Shown here piece by piece: positions 53,995 to 63,044 of a stretch of 64,000 nucleotides of DNA. Within the stretch, counting starts at the first letter, position 1, and each line of letters opens with the position of its first letter. The stretch spans positions 62,001-126,000 of the forward strand of contig NZ_JAAAKZ010000003.1 of assembly GCF_009905605.1 (NCBI RefSeq). The letters are read 5' to 3'. Position numbers and translations under genes: made by a program. The notes under the pieces are model-generated. The model ran no database searches and was not told the DNA's origin. It saw only the letters and a list, made by a program, of their open reading frames with translations. The stretch comes from Runella sp. CRIBMP. Lineage in GTDB: Bacteria; Bacteroidota; Bacteroidia; Cytophagales; Spirosomataceae.

Positions 53995-55029
53995 ATGAAA
54001 AAGTCAATTGTAACCTTTGTTTTAGCGTTTATCGCTTTTGTTGCGCAAGCCGAAAAATACACTCAAAAAGGAGATTCTTTGATTGTACAATTTGGTAACA
54101 ATACCCGCCTGATTATTCAGGCCAAGGATAAAGAAGGGATTCAGAGTCTTCGTCAATATGACCTCAATAAAATTGTTCGGGATATGGGGGCCGCGCTGGA
54201 TTCTAGCAGCAAAGAAACCTACATCTACATCAATGAACAAAACGGTCGTAAATATTTAAAAGACACGGTTTTAGTTATCAGCCGTAAAGACGGAGAAGTT
54301 AAAATTACGATTAATGAGCCCAGCCCAAAATCGTCAGATTCTAAGGATGAGGATGTGAAAAGTTCTGAAAACAATAAAGACGACGGAACCGTTACGCGCA
54401 GTGTAACAAGACGTTATAAAAGTCCAAGAAATGGATTTGATGTACTTGTTGGCCTGAACACGTACGCCAAAAATACGCCGCTTAGCTATCAGGAATCAGA
54501 TTATGATTTATTGCCATGGGGGTCGCGCTTTGTAAGTCTTACATGGGTTCGGGGAGCGGCTATAAGCAGGGGAAAAGATGCCTCCTTGGGGCTGGATTTA
54601 GGTATTGACGTTTCATGGTACAACATGATGTTTGATGGAAACAATACCGTTCAGAAAGATACGCGTGCTATTTCATTTCCCGTGGCAAATACCTCTGGTG
54701 AGGTGCACAAGTCTAAGCTAACGTCGGCTTACTTGAACCTTTCGCTGATGCCAACCTTAGCCATTCATCATGGCCCTATTTCCTACCTAAGTGTAGGGAT
54801 GTACGGAGGGTATCGATTGGACAGTTATACAAAAGTTCAGGAAGAACGTAAGGGACGCTCAGAACGCACACATTCCAATTTTCATTTAAATGATTTTCGT
54901 TATGGAATCGGGGCTGAATTAGGAATTCGTCATTTTCCAGATTTATTTATGCAGTATGATTTAGGAGAGTTATACCAAACAAATAAAGGACCTGCGGTAC
55001 GGATGATTAGTTTCGGTATTCGCCTATAA
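53995..55029 (+). CDS. Exported outer-membrane beta-barrel protein of the sigma operon
   Basis: A 344-residue protein (ATG 53995; a longer frame from 53956 lacks a good signal). A signal peptide (KKSIVTFVLAFIAFVAQA) is followed by a charged helical segment with a Ser/Asp/Lys linker (SSDSKDEDVKSSENNKDD), then about ten barrel strands (FVSLTWVRGAAISRG, AYLNLSLMPTLAIHHG, YGGYRLDSYT) ending VRMISFGIRL. As the third gene after the ECF sigma and membrane protein it is a candidate sensor or target of the system. Family not identified. Confidence 0.78.
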   Translation: MKKSIVTFVLAFIAFVAQAEKYTQKGDSLIVQFGNNTRLIIQAKDKEGIQSLRQYDLNKIVRDMGAALDSSSKETYIYINEQNGRKYLKDTVLVISRKDGEVKITINEPSPKSSDSKDEDVKSSENNKDDGTVTRSVTRRYKSPRNGFDVLVGLNTYAKNTPLSYQESDYDLLPWGSRFVSLTWVRGAAISRGKDASLGLDLGIDVSWYNMMFDGNNTVQKDTRAISFPVANTSGEVHKSKLTSAYLNLSLMPTLAIHHGPISYLSVGMYGGYRLDSYTKVQEERKGRSERTHSNFHLNDFRYGIGAELGIRHFPDLFMQYDLGELYQTNKGPAVRMISFGIRL

Positions 55030-55042
55030 TGTTCATAGATAG

Positions 55043-55094
55043 GTGGTTAAAAGTTTTTCGATAATTCTCTTCGGGCTTTTAACCACTTTTTTTT
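55043..55094 (+). terminator. Terminator of the sigma operon
   Basis: An 11-bp perfect stem (55043-55053 with 55076-55086), a 22-base loop, then eight T. It separates the operon from the tRNA promoter. Confidence 0.85.
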
Positions 55095-55137
55095 GGGTTT
55101 CGAAAATGCTTTAGTAAAATATTTTTTTCACTAAAGG

Positions 55138-55168
55138 TTTGAATTAAAAGCAAAACCTTATACATTTG
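55138..55168 (+). promoter_or_regulatory. Promoter of the tRNA-tuf block
   Basis: TTTG at 55138-55141, 19 bases, TACATTTG at 55161-55168: an exact match to the Bacteroidota consensus, about 50 bases before tRNA-Tyr. Confidence 0.75.
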
Positions 55169-55219
55169 CGACTCCAAAAGAAAATCAAACAGCTTTTGGG
55201 TGTTTTTTGAGAGTAACAA

Positions 55220-55302
55220 GGGGGTGTACCAGAGTGGCCAAATGGGGCAGACTGTAAATCTGCTGGTTCATACCTTCGGTGGTTCGAATCCATCCGCCCC
55301 CA
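55220..55302 (+). tRNA. tRNA-Tyr (GTA)
   Basis: 83 nt class II tRNA with a long variable arm. The 7-bp acceptor GGGGGTG pairs with CGCCCCC; anticodon GTA at 55254-55256; T arm with TTCGAAT. The discriminator is A and CCA is not encoded. First of three tRNAs before tuf. Confidence 0.95.
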
Positions 55303-55376
55303 CTTTTAGTAAATAGGTTTTTGGCATTCGTTTTCTCACTGTTAACGCTCGTCCGAAAACTGACAAGCTAAAAAAC

Positions 55377-55449
55377 GCGGGAGTAGCTCATTTGGTAGAG
55401 CGGTAGCCTTCCAAGCTTCAGGTGGCGGGTTCGAGCCCCGTCTCCCGCT
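55377..55449 (+). tRNA. tRNA-Gly (TCC)
   Basis: 73 nt; acceptor GCGGGAG pairs with CTCCCGC; anticodon TCC at 55410-55412; D arm AGCTCATTTGGTAGAGC. The anticodon stem (GTAGC with GCTTC) has a T-T mismatch at positions 28-42, otherwise sound. CCA not encoded. Confidence 0.92.
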
Positions 55450-55473
55450 CATTTTTCAAGTTAATTGTTACTT

Positions 55474-55538
55474 GTTAATCGTTATTTAGAGACTAATACT
55501 TAACTAATAACTTTTAACGAATAACGGTTAACTTTTTT
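55474..55538 (+). other. Stem followed by T run between tRNA-Gly and tRNA-Thr
   Basis: A 13-position stem with one G-T pair (55474-55486 with 55520-55532) and a 33-base AT-rich loop, then six T. It could be a terminator separating tRNA-Gly from tRNA-Thr or a processing spacer; the surrounding sequence is TTAAC-rich. Confidence 0.45.
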
Positions 55539-55545
55539 ATTGAAA

Positions 55546-55617
<72 letters not shown>

Positions 55618-55623
55618 CGAGGT

Positions 55624-55691
55624 GAAGGCAATCATAAGTTTAATCATGCGAGCGTGAAATTCAGTACTTCATAGCTCGTCTTTTTGCCTTC
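55624..55691 (+). promoter_or_regulatory. Structured leader upstream of tuf
   Basis: Outer 7-bp pairing (55624-55630 with 55685-55691) and an inner 5-bp pairing (CGAGC 55649-55653 with GCTCG 55674-55678) form a two-tier stem between tRNA-Thr and tuf. It may guide processing of the tRNA-tuf transcript or regulate tuf. Confidence 0.4.
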
Positions 55692-55764
55692 TTAAAACTC
55701 TGGAATGCAAGTTTTCTCTGTAAATCCATAATAAATTCAAAATCAACTTTTAGTTAATACAACA

Positions 55765-56952
55765 ATGGCAAAAGCACAATTCGACCGTAGCAAACCCCAC
55801 GTAAACGTAGGTACTATCGGTCACGTTGACCACGGTAAAACTACTTTGACTGCTGCTATCACTAAAGTACTCGCAGAAAAAGGCTTGGCAGAAAAGCGTG
55901 ATTTCTCATCAATTGATAATGCGCCGGAAGAAAAAGAACGCGGTATTACAATCAACACGGCTCACGTAGAATACCAGACAGAAAATCGTCACTATGCTCA
56001 CGTTGACTGCCCAGGTCACGCTGACTACGTAAAAAACATGGTAACGGGTGCTGCTCAGATGGATGGTGCTATCATTGTGGTAGCAGCTACTGACGGTCCA
56101 ATGCCACAAACTCGTGAGCACATCCTTCTTGCTCGTCAGGTAGGTGTACCTCAATTGGTTGTTTTCATGAACAAAGTGGACATGGTAGACGACCCTGAGT
56201 TATTGGAGCTTGTTGAAATGGAAATTCGCGAATTGTTGTCTTTCTATGAATTCGACGGTGATAATATCCCTGTAATTCAAGGTTCAGCTCTTGGTGGTTT
56301 GAACGGCGATCCAAAATGGGTTAAAACCATCGAAGATTTGATGGATGCCGTAGATAGCTGGATTCCAACTCCTGCTCGTGACATGGACAAGCCATTCTTG
56401 ATGCCAGTTGAAGACGTATTTACGATTACTGGTCGTGGTACTGTTGCCACTGGTCGTATCGAGCGTGGTGTAATCAATACAGGTGATCCTGTTGAAATCC
56501 TTGGTATGGGTGCAGAAAACCTCAAATCTACTGTAACAGGGGTTGAGATGTTCCGCAAAATCCTTGACCGTGGTGAAGCTGGTGACAACGTTGGTTTGCT
56601 CCTCCGTGGTATCGAAAAATCTGATATCCGTCGTGGTATGGTTATTTGTAAGCCAGGTTCAGTAAAACCACACGCTAAATTTAAAGCTGAGGTTTATATC
56701 CTGTCAAAAGAAGAAGGTGGTCGTCACACTCCATTCTTTAACAACTACCGTCCACAGTTCTATTTCCGTACCACTGACGTAACAGGTATCATTACTTTAC
56801 CTGCTGGTGTTGAAATGGTGATGCCTGGTGATAACTTGACGATTGATGTCGTTCTTATCAACCAAATCGCTATGGAAAAAGGTCTTCGTTTCGCTATCCG
56901 CGAAGGTGGACGTACGGTAGGTGCTGGTAAAGTAACCGAAATCGTTGACTAA
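55765..56952 (+). CDS. tuf: Elongation factor Tu
   Basis: GTPase that delivers aminoacyl-tRNA to the ribosome; 395 residues, full length. GTP-binding motifs [22 protein letters not shown] and NKVDMVDD; domains 2 and 3 are complete through [15 protein letters not shown]. There is no Shine-Dalgarno: the start is preceded by TTAATACAACA. Codon use is strongly biased to abundant tRNAs, as expected for a highly expressed gene. It ends in a strong terminator, after which a kinase gene interrupts the link to tRNA-Trp. Confidence 0.99.
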   Translation: MAKAQFDRSKPHVNVGTIGHVDHGKTTLTAAITKVLAEKGLAEKRDFSSIDNAPEEKERGITINTAHVEYQTENRHYAHVDCPGHADYVKNMVTGAAQMDGAIIVVAATDGPMPQTREHILLARQVGVPQLVVFMNKVDMVDDPELLELVEMEIRELLSFYEFDGDNIPVIQGSALGGLNGDPKWVKTIEDLMDAVDSWIPTPARDMDKPFLMPVEDVFTITGRGTVATGRIERGVINTGDPVEILGMGAENLKSTVTGVEMFRKILDRGEAGDNVGLLLRGIEKSDIRRGMVICKPGSVKPHAKFKAEVYILSKEEGGRHTPFFNNYRPQFYFRTTDVTGIITLPAGVEMVMPGDNLTIDVVLINQIAMEKGLRFAIREGGRTVGAGKVTEIVD

Positions 56953-56973
56953 TTAGTATATTTTAAGATATAC

Positions 56974-57004
56974 AAAAAGGGCACTCAATCGAGTGCCCTT
57001 TTTT
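56974..57004 (+). terminator. Terminator of tuf
   Basis: A 13-bp perfect stem (56974-56986 with 56991-57003) around a 4-base loop, ending in a T run, 21 bases after the tuf stop. Confidence 0.92.
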
Positions 57005-57050
57005 ATTTACGATTAACTCACTAATTTGGCGTTCGCTTTTTCAAAAAGAA

Positions 57051-58931
57051 ATGCCGGGATTTAAGTTTTACAGTTGTATTGCAGGGATTTTGATTTTCTG
57101 TTTGCTGAGCCAGCTTGTAAAAGCTCAGTTACCACTAACAATCCTTAATGAAAAATCCATAGAGGTAAATTTATGGGGGAAAAATAGTATTGAATATTTT
57201 GAAGATACTACCCGTCATCTAACCATGCAGGAACTGCTGAAAGATTCTTCCATTTCCTTTAAAAGTACGCAAAGCCATTTGCCAGATTTTGGATTTATTG
57301 AAGAGGCATATCATTGGGTTCGTTTTCGGGTGCGAAAACAAACCGATAAGCCCATTAATTGGGTTTTGAGAAATGATTACCCTATGATTGATGAGTTGAA
57401 TGTATTCTTAATCAATGAGGCATCTGGAGAAATAATCAAAAAAACGGTCAGGGATGCCTTCCCCACCTACCAACGTGAGATTAGCGTTCATCAATGCGCC
57501 ATTCCGATTGATATTCTTCCCAATCAAAATTATACAATCTACGTTCAACTGGTTGGAACAGATGCTAAACTGATAAAACTCAAACTTTCGGAAACCCACT
57601 TTTTTTATAGTAGTTATTTAGACGAGCTTTGGTTTTGGAGCGCACATTTGGGGTTTGCACTTTGTATGATTATAGTTCAGGTGGTATTTTTGCTAGTTAC
57701 CAAAGAACGAAATTTTTTGTTGTATGTGCTTTTTCTGCTAGGGTACTTATCTATTGCTATCATAGGGGGGTATGGTATTATTGACAGTATTGTATGGCCC
57801 GAAAATATCTGGCTTAAAAGGTTCGGAATTGTATTTGCAGTAGTCCTGAGTAATGTATTGGGAGCCTTATTTTATACCCACGCGCTTCGCCTTAAAAATA
57901 CATCTCCCCTACTCTACAAATTTTTACTGGCAGACATGGTCCTGTCGGTTGTGTTGAGCAGTTGGATATTTATTATTCCTTACGATATCAGCGTAAATGT
58001 GTATTCAAGTGCGCTGATTTTTGTGTTTTTTAGTTTAGTATCTGTTTCGTGTGTGGTTAGTTATAGGCGTGGCAATGTCTCTGCTTTGTATTATTTGTTT
58101 GGTACCATTGCTTATTTCATTGGTATTTTAGTGCAAATAATCTGGACTCTTGGTTACCTCTACCCTTCGCTGATTGTGGTCAATTCGATGCATATTGGAA
58201 GTATGCTTGAAATGATATTTTTTACATGGGCGCTGGCGCGGGATTATCGCCGCACAAGAGAAGAAAGAGAGGATACGCAAAGGGAGTTGATTACCGCTTT
58301 ACAATCCCAAAATAAAGAGATATCTGAAGCACTTATACGAGGACAAACGCTTGAGCGTAAGCGTGTTGCGGCCGATTTGCACGATTCTTTAGGCGGTACA
58401 CTATCTGCTATGCGTTGGACATTGACGTCATTTAACACGAAACATTTGTCTACTCAGGAAAAACAAGTGTATGATAGCCTGGTTGAAATGACCAATGATG
58501 CACACCAAAGGGTTCGTTTTTTGAGTCATAACTTACTGCCAGAAGATTTAGAGGAAGATGGATTGCAGGTAAGCATTGAAAAACTGATTGAAAAACTTAA
58601 CCGGAGCAACAAAACTAAATTTGAACTAAATATACATTTAGATAAGAGACTGAATAAAAAAACGGAATTTGAACTCTATAATATTTTTCTTGAACTAATT
58701 AATAATGTATTAAAGCACGCTAATGCTACGGAAGCCTATATCTCATTAGAAAACCTCGATGGGTATGTTCATCTGGAAGTTTTTGACAATGGAAAAGGAA
58801 TCAATGGTGAAAGTAAACGTGGGAAGGGTTTGTATAATATTCAAGATAGAATTGCTTCATTGGGAGGGACATGGCAGATTGAATCTACCACGAAAGGCAC
58901 AAGTGTATTGGCCCATGTACCTTTGACTTAA
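57051..58931 (+). CDS. 7TMR-DISM sensor histidine kinase, NarL/HisKA_3 type
   Basis: A 626-residue membrane sensor kinase. Signal peptide (FYSCIAGILIFCLLSQLVKA), an extracytoplasmic 7TMR-DISMED2-like beta domain (about 30-175: YHWVRFRVRKQTDKPINWVL), seven transmembrane helices (about 190-390), a coiled linker, then the HisKA_3 box ERKRVAADLHDSLGG with phospho-His444 (codon 58380-58382) and a HATPase with LELINNVLKHANA, DNGKGING and GKGLYNI. It is a paralogue in its catalytic half of the kinase at the window start. No response regulator gene is adjacent, so it is an orphan or shares a regulator. DISMED2 domains are thought to bind carbohydrates or similar small ligands. Confidence 0.94.
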   Translation: MPGFKFYSCIAGILIFCLLSQLVKAQLPLTILNEKSIEVNLWGKNSIEYFEDTTRHLTMQELLKDSSISFKSTQSHLPDFGFIEEAYHWVRFRVRKQTDKPINWVLRNDYPMIDELNVFLINEASGEIIKKTVRDAFPTYQREISVHQCAIPIDILPNQNYTIYVQLVGTDAKLIKLKLSETHFFYSSYLDELWFWSAHLGFALCMIIVQVVFLLVTKERNFLLYVLFLLGYLSIAIIGGYGIIDSIVWPENIWLKRFGIVFAVVLSNVLGALFYTHALRLKNTSPLLYKFLLADMVLSVVLSSWIFIIPYDISVNVYSSALIFVFFSLVSVSCVVSYRRGNVSALYYLFGTIAYFIGILVQIIWTLGYLYPSLIVVNSMHIGSMLEMIFFTWALARDYRRTREEREDTQRELITALQSQNKEISEALIRGQTLERKRVAADLHDSLGGTLSAMRWTLTSFNTKHLSTQEKQVYDSLVEMTNDAHQRVRFLSHNLLPEDLEEDGLQVSIEKLIEKLNRSNKTKFELNIHLDKRLNKKTEFELYNIFLELINNVLKHANATEAYISLENLDGYVHLEVFDNGKGINGESKRGKGLYNIQDRIASLGGTWQIESTTKGTSVLAHVPLT

Positions 58932-58939
58932 AATTTTTA

Positions 58940-58947
58940 TACTTTTG
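58940..58947 (+). promoter_or_regulatory. -7 promoter element candidate for the MFS gene
   Basis: TACTTTTG fits TAnnTTTG, directly after the kinase stop and 23 bases before the MFS start; no -33 TTTG at the proper distance. Confidence 0.4.
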
Positions 58948-58969
58948 TGCGCTCTTATAAACTGTGCCC

Positions 58970-60178
58970 ATGGCCGAAAAACGTAACTCTGCACTCATTT
59001 TTATCTTCATCACTTTATTAATTGACATAACTGGTATTGGAATTATTGTACCGGTTATACCAAGACTTATACAGGAACTGACCAGCGAAGGCCTTTCAGA
59101 TGCAGCACTCTACGGAGGTTGGCTGATGTTTGTCTACTCTGTTGCACAATTCATCTTTTCGCCGATTTTGGGCGGTTTGAGCGACCAATACGGTCGCAGA
59201 CCTATATTACTAGGGTCTTTGTTTGGGTTTGGATTAGATTATATTTTTAGCGCTTTCGCTTCAAGCATAGGTTGGTTATTTTTGGCCCGGGTTATAGCTG
59301 GTATATTTGGGGCAAGTTTTTCAACCGCTGGGGCCTACATTGCGGATGTCAGCCCTCCTGATAAACGGGCTCAAAACTTTGGGCTGATTGGCGCAGCATT
59401 TGGGTTAGGATTCATTCTTGGTCCAATGATTGGAGGATTATTGGGGCAATACGGGCCACGTGTGCCTTTTTTCGTGTCGGCAGGGTTAAGTTTATTGAAT
59501 TGCATTTACGGCTATTTTGTGCTACCCGAATCGCTAGATGAAAAAAATCGCCGTCCCTTTGATTGGAAACGTGCAAATCCAGTAGGCGCATTGCGGCATT
59601 TACAAAGATACCCAGTTATTTTCGGACTAGTTATTCCATTGGTTCTGACTTATATTGCTGGGTATGCTACTCAAAGCACCTGGACTTATTTTACCATGGA
59701 AAAATTTGGTTGGGATGAAAAATGGGTTGGCTACTCATTGGCTTTTGTGGGTTTGATGGCCGCTATTGTACAGGGCGGTTTAACGCGAACGGTTATTCCA
59801 AGGTTAGGAAATACAAAATCTATCTATTGGGGACTTTCCCTTTATGCCCTAAGTTTCCTGTTGTATGCATTTGCCGATAAAGGTTGGATGATGTTTGCCA
59901 TCACCGTCCTGTCGGCACTTGGAGGAATTGCTACGCCAGCCCTACAAGCGATTATGTCCAATGAAGTGCCTCCCAATGAACAGGGGGAACTTCGAGGAGC
60001 TCTTACGGGCCTGATGAGTTTAACGGCGATTTTTGGGCCAATCATGATGACTTCTCTCTTTGCTTATTTTACCTCTCCTTCTGCTCCATTTCAGTTTGCA
60101 GGTGCTCCTTTTATGATGGGTGCGGTACTAACCGTTTTTAGTTTGGTTTTAGTAAAGAAATTATTAAGAAAAAATTGA
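58970..60178 (+). CDS. MFS transporter, TetA/multidrug-efflux (DHA1) type
   Basis: A 402-residue, 12-helix major facilitator (ATG 58970; GTG 58964 adds two residues). Motif A between helices 2 and 3 reads [16 protein letters not shown] and helix 1 has [15 protein letters not shown], both typical of the TCR/Tet group of drug:H+ antiporters; motif C-like [19 protein letters not shown] is present. The substrate is unknown and the name should not be read as proven tetracycline resistance. It sits between tuf and tRNA-Trp, 38 bases after the kinase stop, possibly with its own promoter. Confidence 0.93.
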   Translation: MAEKRNSALIFIFITLLIDITGIGIIVPVIPRLIQELTSEGLSDAALYGGWLMFVYSVAQFIFSPILGGLSDQYGRRPILLGSLFGFGLDYIFSAFASSIGWLFLARVIAGIFGASFSTAGAYIADVSPPDKRAQNFGLIGAAFGLGFILGPMIGGLLGQYGPRVPFFVSAGLSLLNCIYGYFVLPESLDEKNRRPFDWKRANPVGALRHLQRYPVIFGLVIPLVLTYIAGYATQSTWTYFTMEKFGWDEKWVGYSLAFVGLMAAIVQGGLTRTVIPRLGNTKSIYWGLSLYALSFLLYAFADKGWMMFAITVLSALGGIATPALQAIMSNEVPPNEQGELRGALTGLMSLTAIFGPIMMTSLFAYFTSPSAPFQFAGAPFMMGAVLTVFSLVLVKKLLRKN

Positions 60179-60193
60179 AAATCTTCTGAAAGT

Positions 60194-60225
60194 CTTGCAG
60201 TTGAAAAAATAAATCTCTACTTTTG
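60194..60225 (+). promoter_or_regulatory. Promoter of the tRNA-Trp-secE-nusG-ribosomal protein operon
   Basis: CTTG at 60194-60197, 20 bases, TACTTTTG at 60218-60225: a good Bacteroidota-type match 28 bases before tRNA-Trp. Confidence 0.65.
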
Positions 60226-60252
60226 CAGTCCGATTTGAAAAGACATCTTTAC

Positions 60253-60323
60253 ACGGGCATAGTTTAAAGGTAGAACTACGGTCTCCAAAACCGTCGGTCT
60301 GGGTTCGAGTCCTGGTGCCCGTG
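60253..60323 (+). tRNA. tRNA-Trp (CCA)
   Basis: 71 nt; acceptor ACGGGCA pairs with TGCCCGT; anticodon stem ACGGT with ACCGT, anticodon CCA at 60285-60287; discriminator G; CCA not encoded. It lies 16 bases before secE, the standard Bacteroidota order. Confidence 0.96.
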
Positions 60324-60339
60324 CTATTTTTTGCGCAAA

Positions 60340-60531
60340 ATGAACTCATTTATAGAATTCGTAACCGCCTCCTGGGACGAGGTAAGACATAATGTCACAT
60401 GGCCCAAACTTACAGATTTACAGTCTAGCACTACTTTGGTACTGTTGGGGTCGTTAATCTTTGCTGCCGTGGTAGGTCTTATGGACTTCATCTTCGAGAA
60501 TGCCCTCTCTTTTCTTTATCAGTCATTTTAA
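60340..60531 (+). CDS. secE: Preprotein translocase subunit SecE
   Basis: A 63-residue single-pass membrane protein of the SecYEG translocon. The amphipathic N-terminus (FIEFVTASWDEVRHNVTWPK) has the conserved VTWP family motif, followed by one helix (TTLVLLGSLIFAAVVGLMDF). The ATG at 60340 is preferred over a TTG at 60331. It is followed by nusG as usual. Confidence 0.95.
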   Translation: MNSFIEFVTASWDEVRHNVTWPKLTDLQSSTTLVLLGSLIFAAVVGLMDFIFENALSFLYQSF

Positions 60532-60567
60532 GGGTATTTGTCCCTGTCACCCAAACATTGAGCAGGT

Positions 60568-61122
60568 ATGAGCAATCTGAATTGGTATGTTATCCGGGCA
60601 GTGTCTGGTCAGGAGAAAAAGATTAAAACTTATCTCGAAAACGAAATCACCAGACAAGGTATTCAAGAGTCAATTCCTGAAATCCTGATTCCAACCGAGA
60701 AAATTGTTGAAATGCGTAACGGTAAAAAACGGATACGTGAAAAGAATTTTTTTCCAGGTTATATCATCATTTCTGCTGATTTGTCTAAGGGTGATGCTTA
60801 TCACTTGATTACTACTATGCCAGGTGTTTTAGGTTTTCTGGGTAATACTACTGGAAATTCTAAAGTGCCAGTGCCGTTGCGGCAAGCCGAGATTAATCGG
60901 ATTTTGGGTAAAGTAGAAGACGCAGTAGAGGAAGTTGAAGCACCAAAAGTAAGTTTCATGAAAGGCGAAAGCGTCAAAATTATTGACGGACCTTTCAGCG
61001 GATTTATCGGTACAGTTGAAGAAATTTTTGACGACAAGAAGAAGCTAAATGTCGTTGTGAAAATATTCGGGCGTAGTACGCCCGTGGAGCTGAGTTACGC
61101 ACAAGTAGAAAAAGAAAGCTGA
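60568..61122 (+). CDS. nusG: Transcription termination/antitermination protein NusG
   Basis: A 184-residue transcription elongation factor that binds RNA polymerase and couples it to ribosomes or Rho. The NGN domain begins NWYVIRAVSGQEKKIK; after an extended central loop (KVEDAVEEVEAPKVSFMKGE) comes the C-terminal KOW motif (GESVKIIDGPFSGFIGTVEEI). Confidence 0.97.
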   Translation: MSNLNWYVIRAVSGQEKKIKTYLENEITRQGIQESIPEILIPTEKIVEMRNGKKRIREKNFFPGYIIISADLSKGDAYHLITTMPGVLGFLGNTTGNSKVPVPLRQAEINRILGKVEDAVEEVEAPKVSFMKGESVKIIDGPFSGFIGTVEEIFDDKKKLNVVVKIFGRSTPVELSYAQVEKES

Positions 61123-61149
61123 TTTATCAGAATGTTGCCGGGAGTACGA

Positions 61150-61172
61150 GACGAAAAGCTTCCACTTTCGTC
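61150..61172 (+). promoter_or_regulatory. Hairpin in the nusG-rplK spacer
   Basis: A 7-bp perfect stem (61150-61156 with 61166-61172) in the 100-bp spacer before rplK. In other bacteria this spacer holds the L1-binding site that represses rplK-rplA translation; here only the hairpin is seen, so L1 control is a suggestion. Confidence 0.4.
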
Positions 61173-61222
61173 TGTCAGCCGTACGCTTGAACCGGTAACG
61201 CCAACTTAAACGTTTAATAACG

Positions 61223-61666
61223 ATGGCGAAAGAAGTAGCAGGTTACGTCAAACTGCAAGTGAAAGGTGGCCAGGCCAATCCTTCTCCCCCAATCGGACCC
61301 GCATTAGGTTCGAAAGGTTTGAACATCATGGAGTTCTGCAAGCAATTTAACGGTCGTACGCAGGACAAAATGGGAATGGTATTGCCCGTAGTAATTACCT
61401 ACTACAAAGACAAATCATTTGAATTTGTCATCAAAACTCCACCGGCTCCCATTATGCTTATGGAGGCTGCAAAAGTGAAACTCGGTTCGGCAGAGCCAAA
61501 CCGTAAAAAAGTAGGATCGGTAAGTTGGGATCAAGTAAAAGTAATCGCTGAAACCAAAATGCCAGATTTGAACTGCTTCACAATTGAGTCTGCAATGAAA
61601 ATGATTGCGGGAACGGCGCGTAGTATGGGTATTACAGTATCAGGGCAAGCTCCTTGGGATAACTAA
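61223..61666 (+). CDS. rplK: 50S ribosomal protein L11 (uL11)
   Basis: A 147-residue component of the GTPase-associated centre of the 50S subunit. The N-domain ([20 protein letters not shown], conserved Pro run) and the rRNA-binding C-domain ([15 protein letters not shown]) are intact. The start at 61223 is preceded by TTTAATAACG, with no Shine-Dalgarno. Confidence 0.99.
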   Translation: MAKEVAGYVKLQVKGGQANPSPPIGPALGSKGLNIMEFCKQFNGRTQDKMGMVLPVVITYYKDKSFEFVIKTPPAPIMLMEAAKVKLGSAEPNRKKVGSVSWDQVKVIAETKMPDLNCFTIESAMKMIAGTARSMGITVSGQAPWDN

Positions 61667-61696
61667 TCACAAGCGGACGTAAAGACATTTTGAACA

Positions 61697-62395
61697 ATGG
61701 CAAAATTGACAAAAAAAAGAAAAGATGCTTTAGCGAAATATGACTCCAGCCAGGAGTATTCGTTCGAAAAAGCAGCAGAAATTCTGAAAGACATCTCATA
61801 TACTAAGTTTGATGCTTCAGTAGATATCGATGTTCGCTTGGGTGTTGACCCCCGCAAAGCAGACCAGATGGTTCGCGGTGTGGTGGCCTTACCGCACGGT
61901 ACAGGTCGTGAAGTACGCGTTTTGGTACTTTGCTCTCCTGATAAAGAAGCCGAAGCCAAAGAGGCAGGTGCTGATTATGTAGGTTTGGATGAATACGTAA
62001 AAAAAATCGAACAAGGCTGGACAGACGTAGACGTGATTATCACGATGCCTACTGTAATGGCTAAAATCGGTAAATTAGGTAAAATCTTAGGACCTCGCGG
62101 TTTGATGCCAAACCCCAAATCAGGAACTGTAACCCTTGAAGTCGGTAAGGCTGTAAAAGAGGTAAAAGCGGGTAAAATTGACTTCAAGGTTGATAAGTTC
62201 GGTATTATCCATACCAGCATTGGCCGTGTGTCTTTTGGTTCTGATAAAATTGCCCAAAACGCCCAAGAATTGATTGCTACTTTGATGAAGCTCAAACCAT
62301 CTTCGGCTAAAGGTACCTATGTAAAAACCGTACACCTATCGAGTACAATGAGTCCGGGTGTAGTGATTGATAAAAGCACGATTGCAGGAATATAA
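61697..62395 (+). CDS. rplA: 50S ribosomal protein L1 (uL1)
   Basis: A 232-residue L1-stalk protein and probable translational regulator of the rplK-rplA unit. Typical segments: [40 protein letters not shown] and [17 protein letters not shown]. It lies 30 bases after rplK and its stop is 2 bases before the rplJ start. Confidence 0.99.
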   Translation: MAKLTKKRKDALAKYDSSQEYSFEKAAEILKDISYTKFDASVDIDVRLGVDPRKADQMVRGVVALPHGTGREVRVLVLCSPDKEAEAKEAGADYVGLDEYVKKIEQGWTDVDVIITMPTVMAKIGKLGKILGPRGLMPNPKSGTVTLEVGKAVKEVKAGKIDFKVDKFGIIHTSIGRVSFGSDKIAQNAQELIATLMKLKPSSAKGTYVKTVHLSSTMSPGVVIDKSTIAGI

Positions 62396-62397
62396 TT

Positions 62398-62931
62398 ATG
62401 ACACGCGAAGAAAAAGCCGTTATCATAGACGAACTCAGCGAGAAGTTCAAGGCGATACCTTATTTCTATATTGTTGATGCTACCGGCATGACAGTGAGTG
62501 AAACAAACAATCTGCGCCGTAAGTGTTTTACACAAGGCGTGGAGTATCGTGTCTTTAAAAATACGCTGATTGCAAAAGCATTGGAAACATTAGATACTGA
62601 TTATACTCCTTTCAACGATACTGTTTTGAAGGGTTTCTCAGGAATCATGTTCCATCCGGAGTCAGGTAAAGCTGCGGCAAAATTGATCAAAGAATTCCGT
62701 AAAGAGTCAGGCAATGACAAATTGAAGCTTAAAGGTGCTTCGGTTGAATATAGCCTTTTCATCGGTGCTGATCAGCTTGACACGCTCTTGACCCTGAAGT
62801 CAAAACAGGAATTAATCGGGGAAATTATTGGTCTGTTGCAATCACCTGCCAAAAATGTCGTATCGGCATTGCAAAGCAGCGGAGGCAAATTGGCTGGTAT
62901 CCTCAAAACTTTGTCAGAACGCGAAGGATAA
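62398..62931 (+). CDS. rplJ: 50S ribosomal protein L10 (uL10)
   Basis: A 177-residue base of the L12 stalk; the N-terminal rRNA-binding domain (TVSETNNLRRKCFTQGVEY, FKNTLIAKALE) and the C-terminal helix that carries L7/L12 dimers (after LIGEIIGLLQSPAKNVVSAL) are complete. The 2-base gap after rplA leaves no room for the L10 leader known upstream of rplJ in proteobacteria. Confidence 0.98.
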   Translation: MTREEKAVIIDELSEKFKAIPYFYIVDATGMTVSETNNLRRKCFTQGVEYRVFKNTLIAKALETLDTDYTPFNDTVLKGFSGIMFHPESGKAAAKLIKEFRKESGNDKLKLKGASVEYSLFIGADQLDTLLTLKSKQELIGEIIGLLQSPAKNVVSALQSSGGKLAGILKTLSEREG

Positions 62932-63044
62932 TCCATCGTCTTTGACCAAGACGTTGCTTTTGGAACGTATTTTTTACGACTGACAACAGCAGCAAACATT
63001 AATCAATCAAAACATAAACAGAAACAATTTTAACTTTCAATAAA

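Noticed and set aside
58970-60178. Tetracycline resistance gene
   Set aside because: The Tet-group motifs are shared by many MFS exporters; nothing in the context shows drug resistance.
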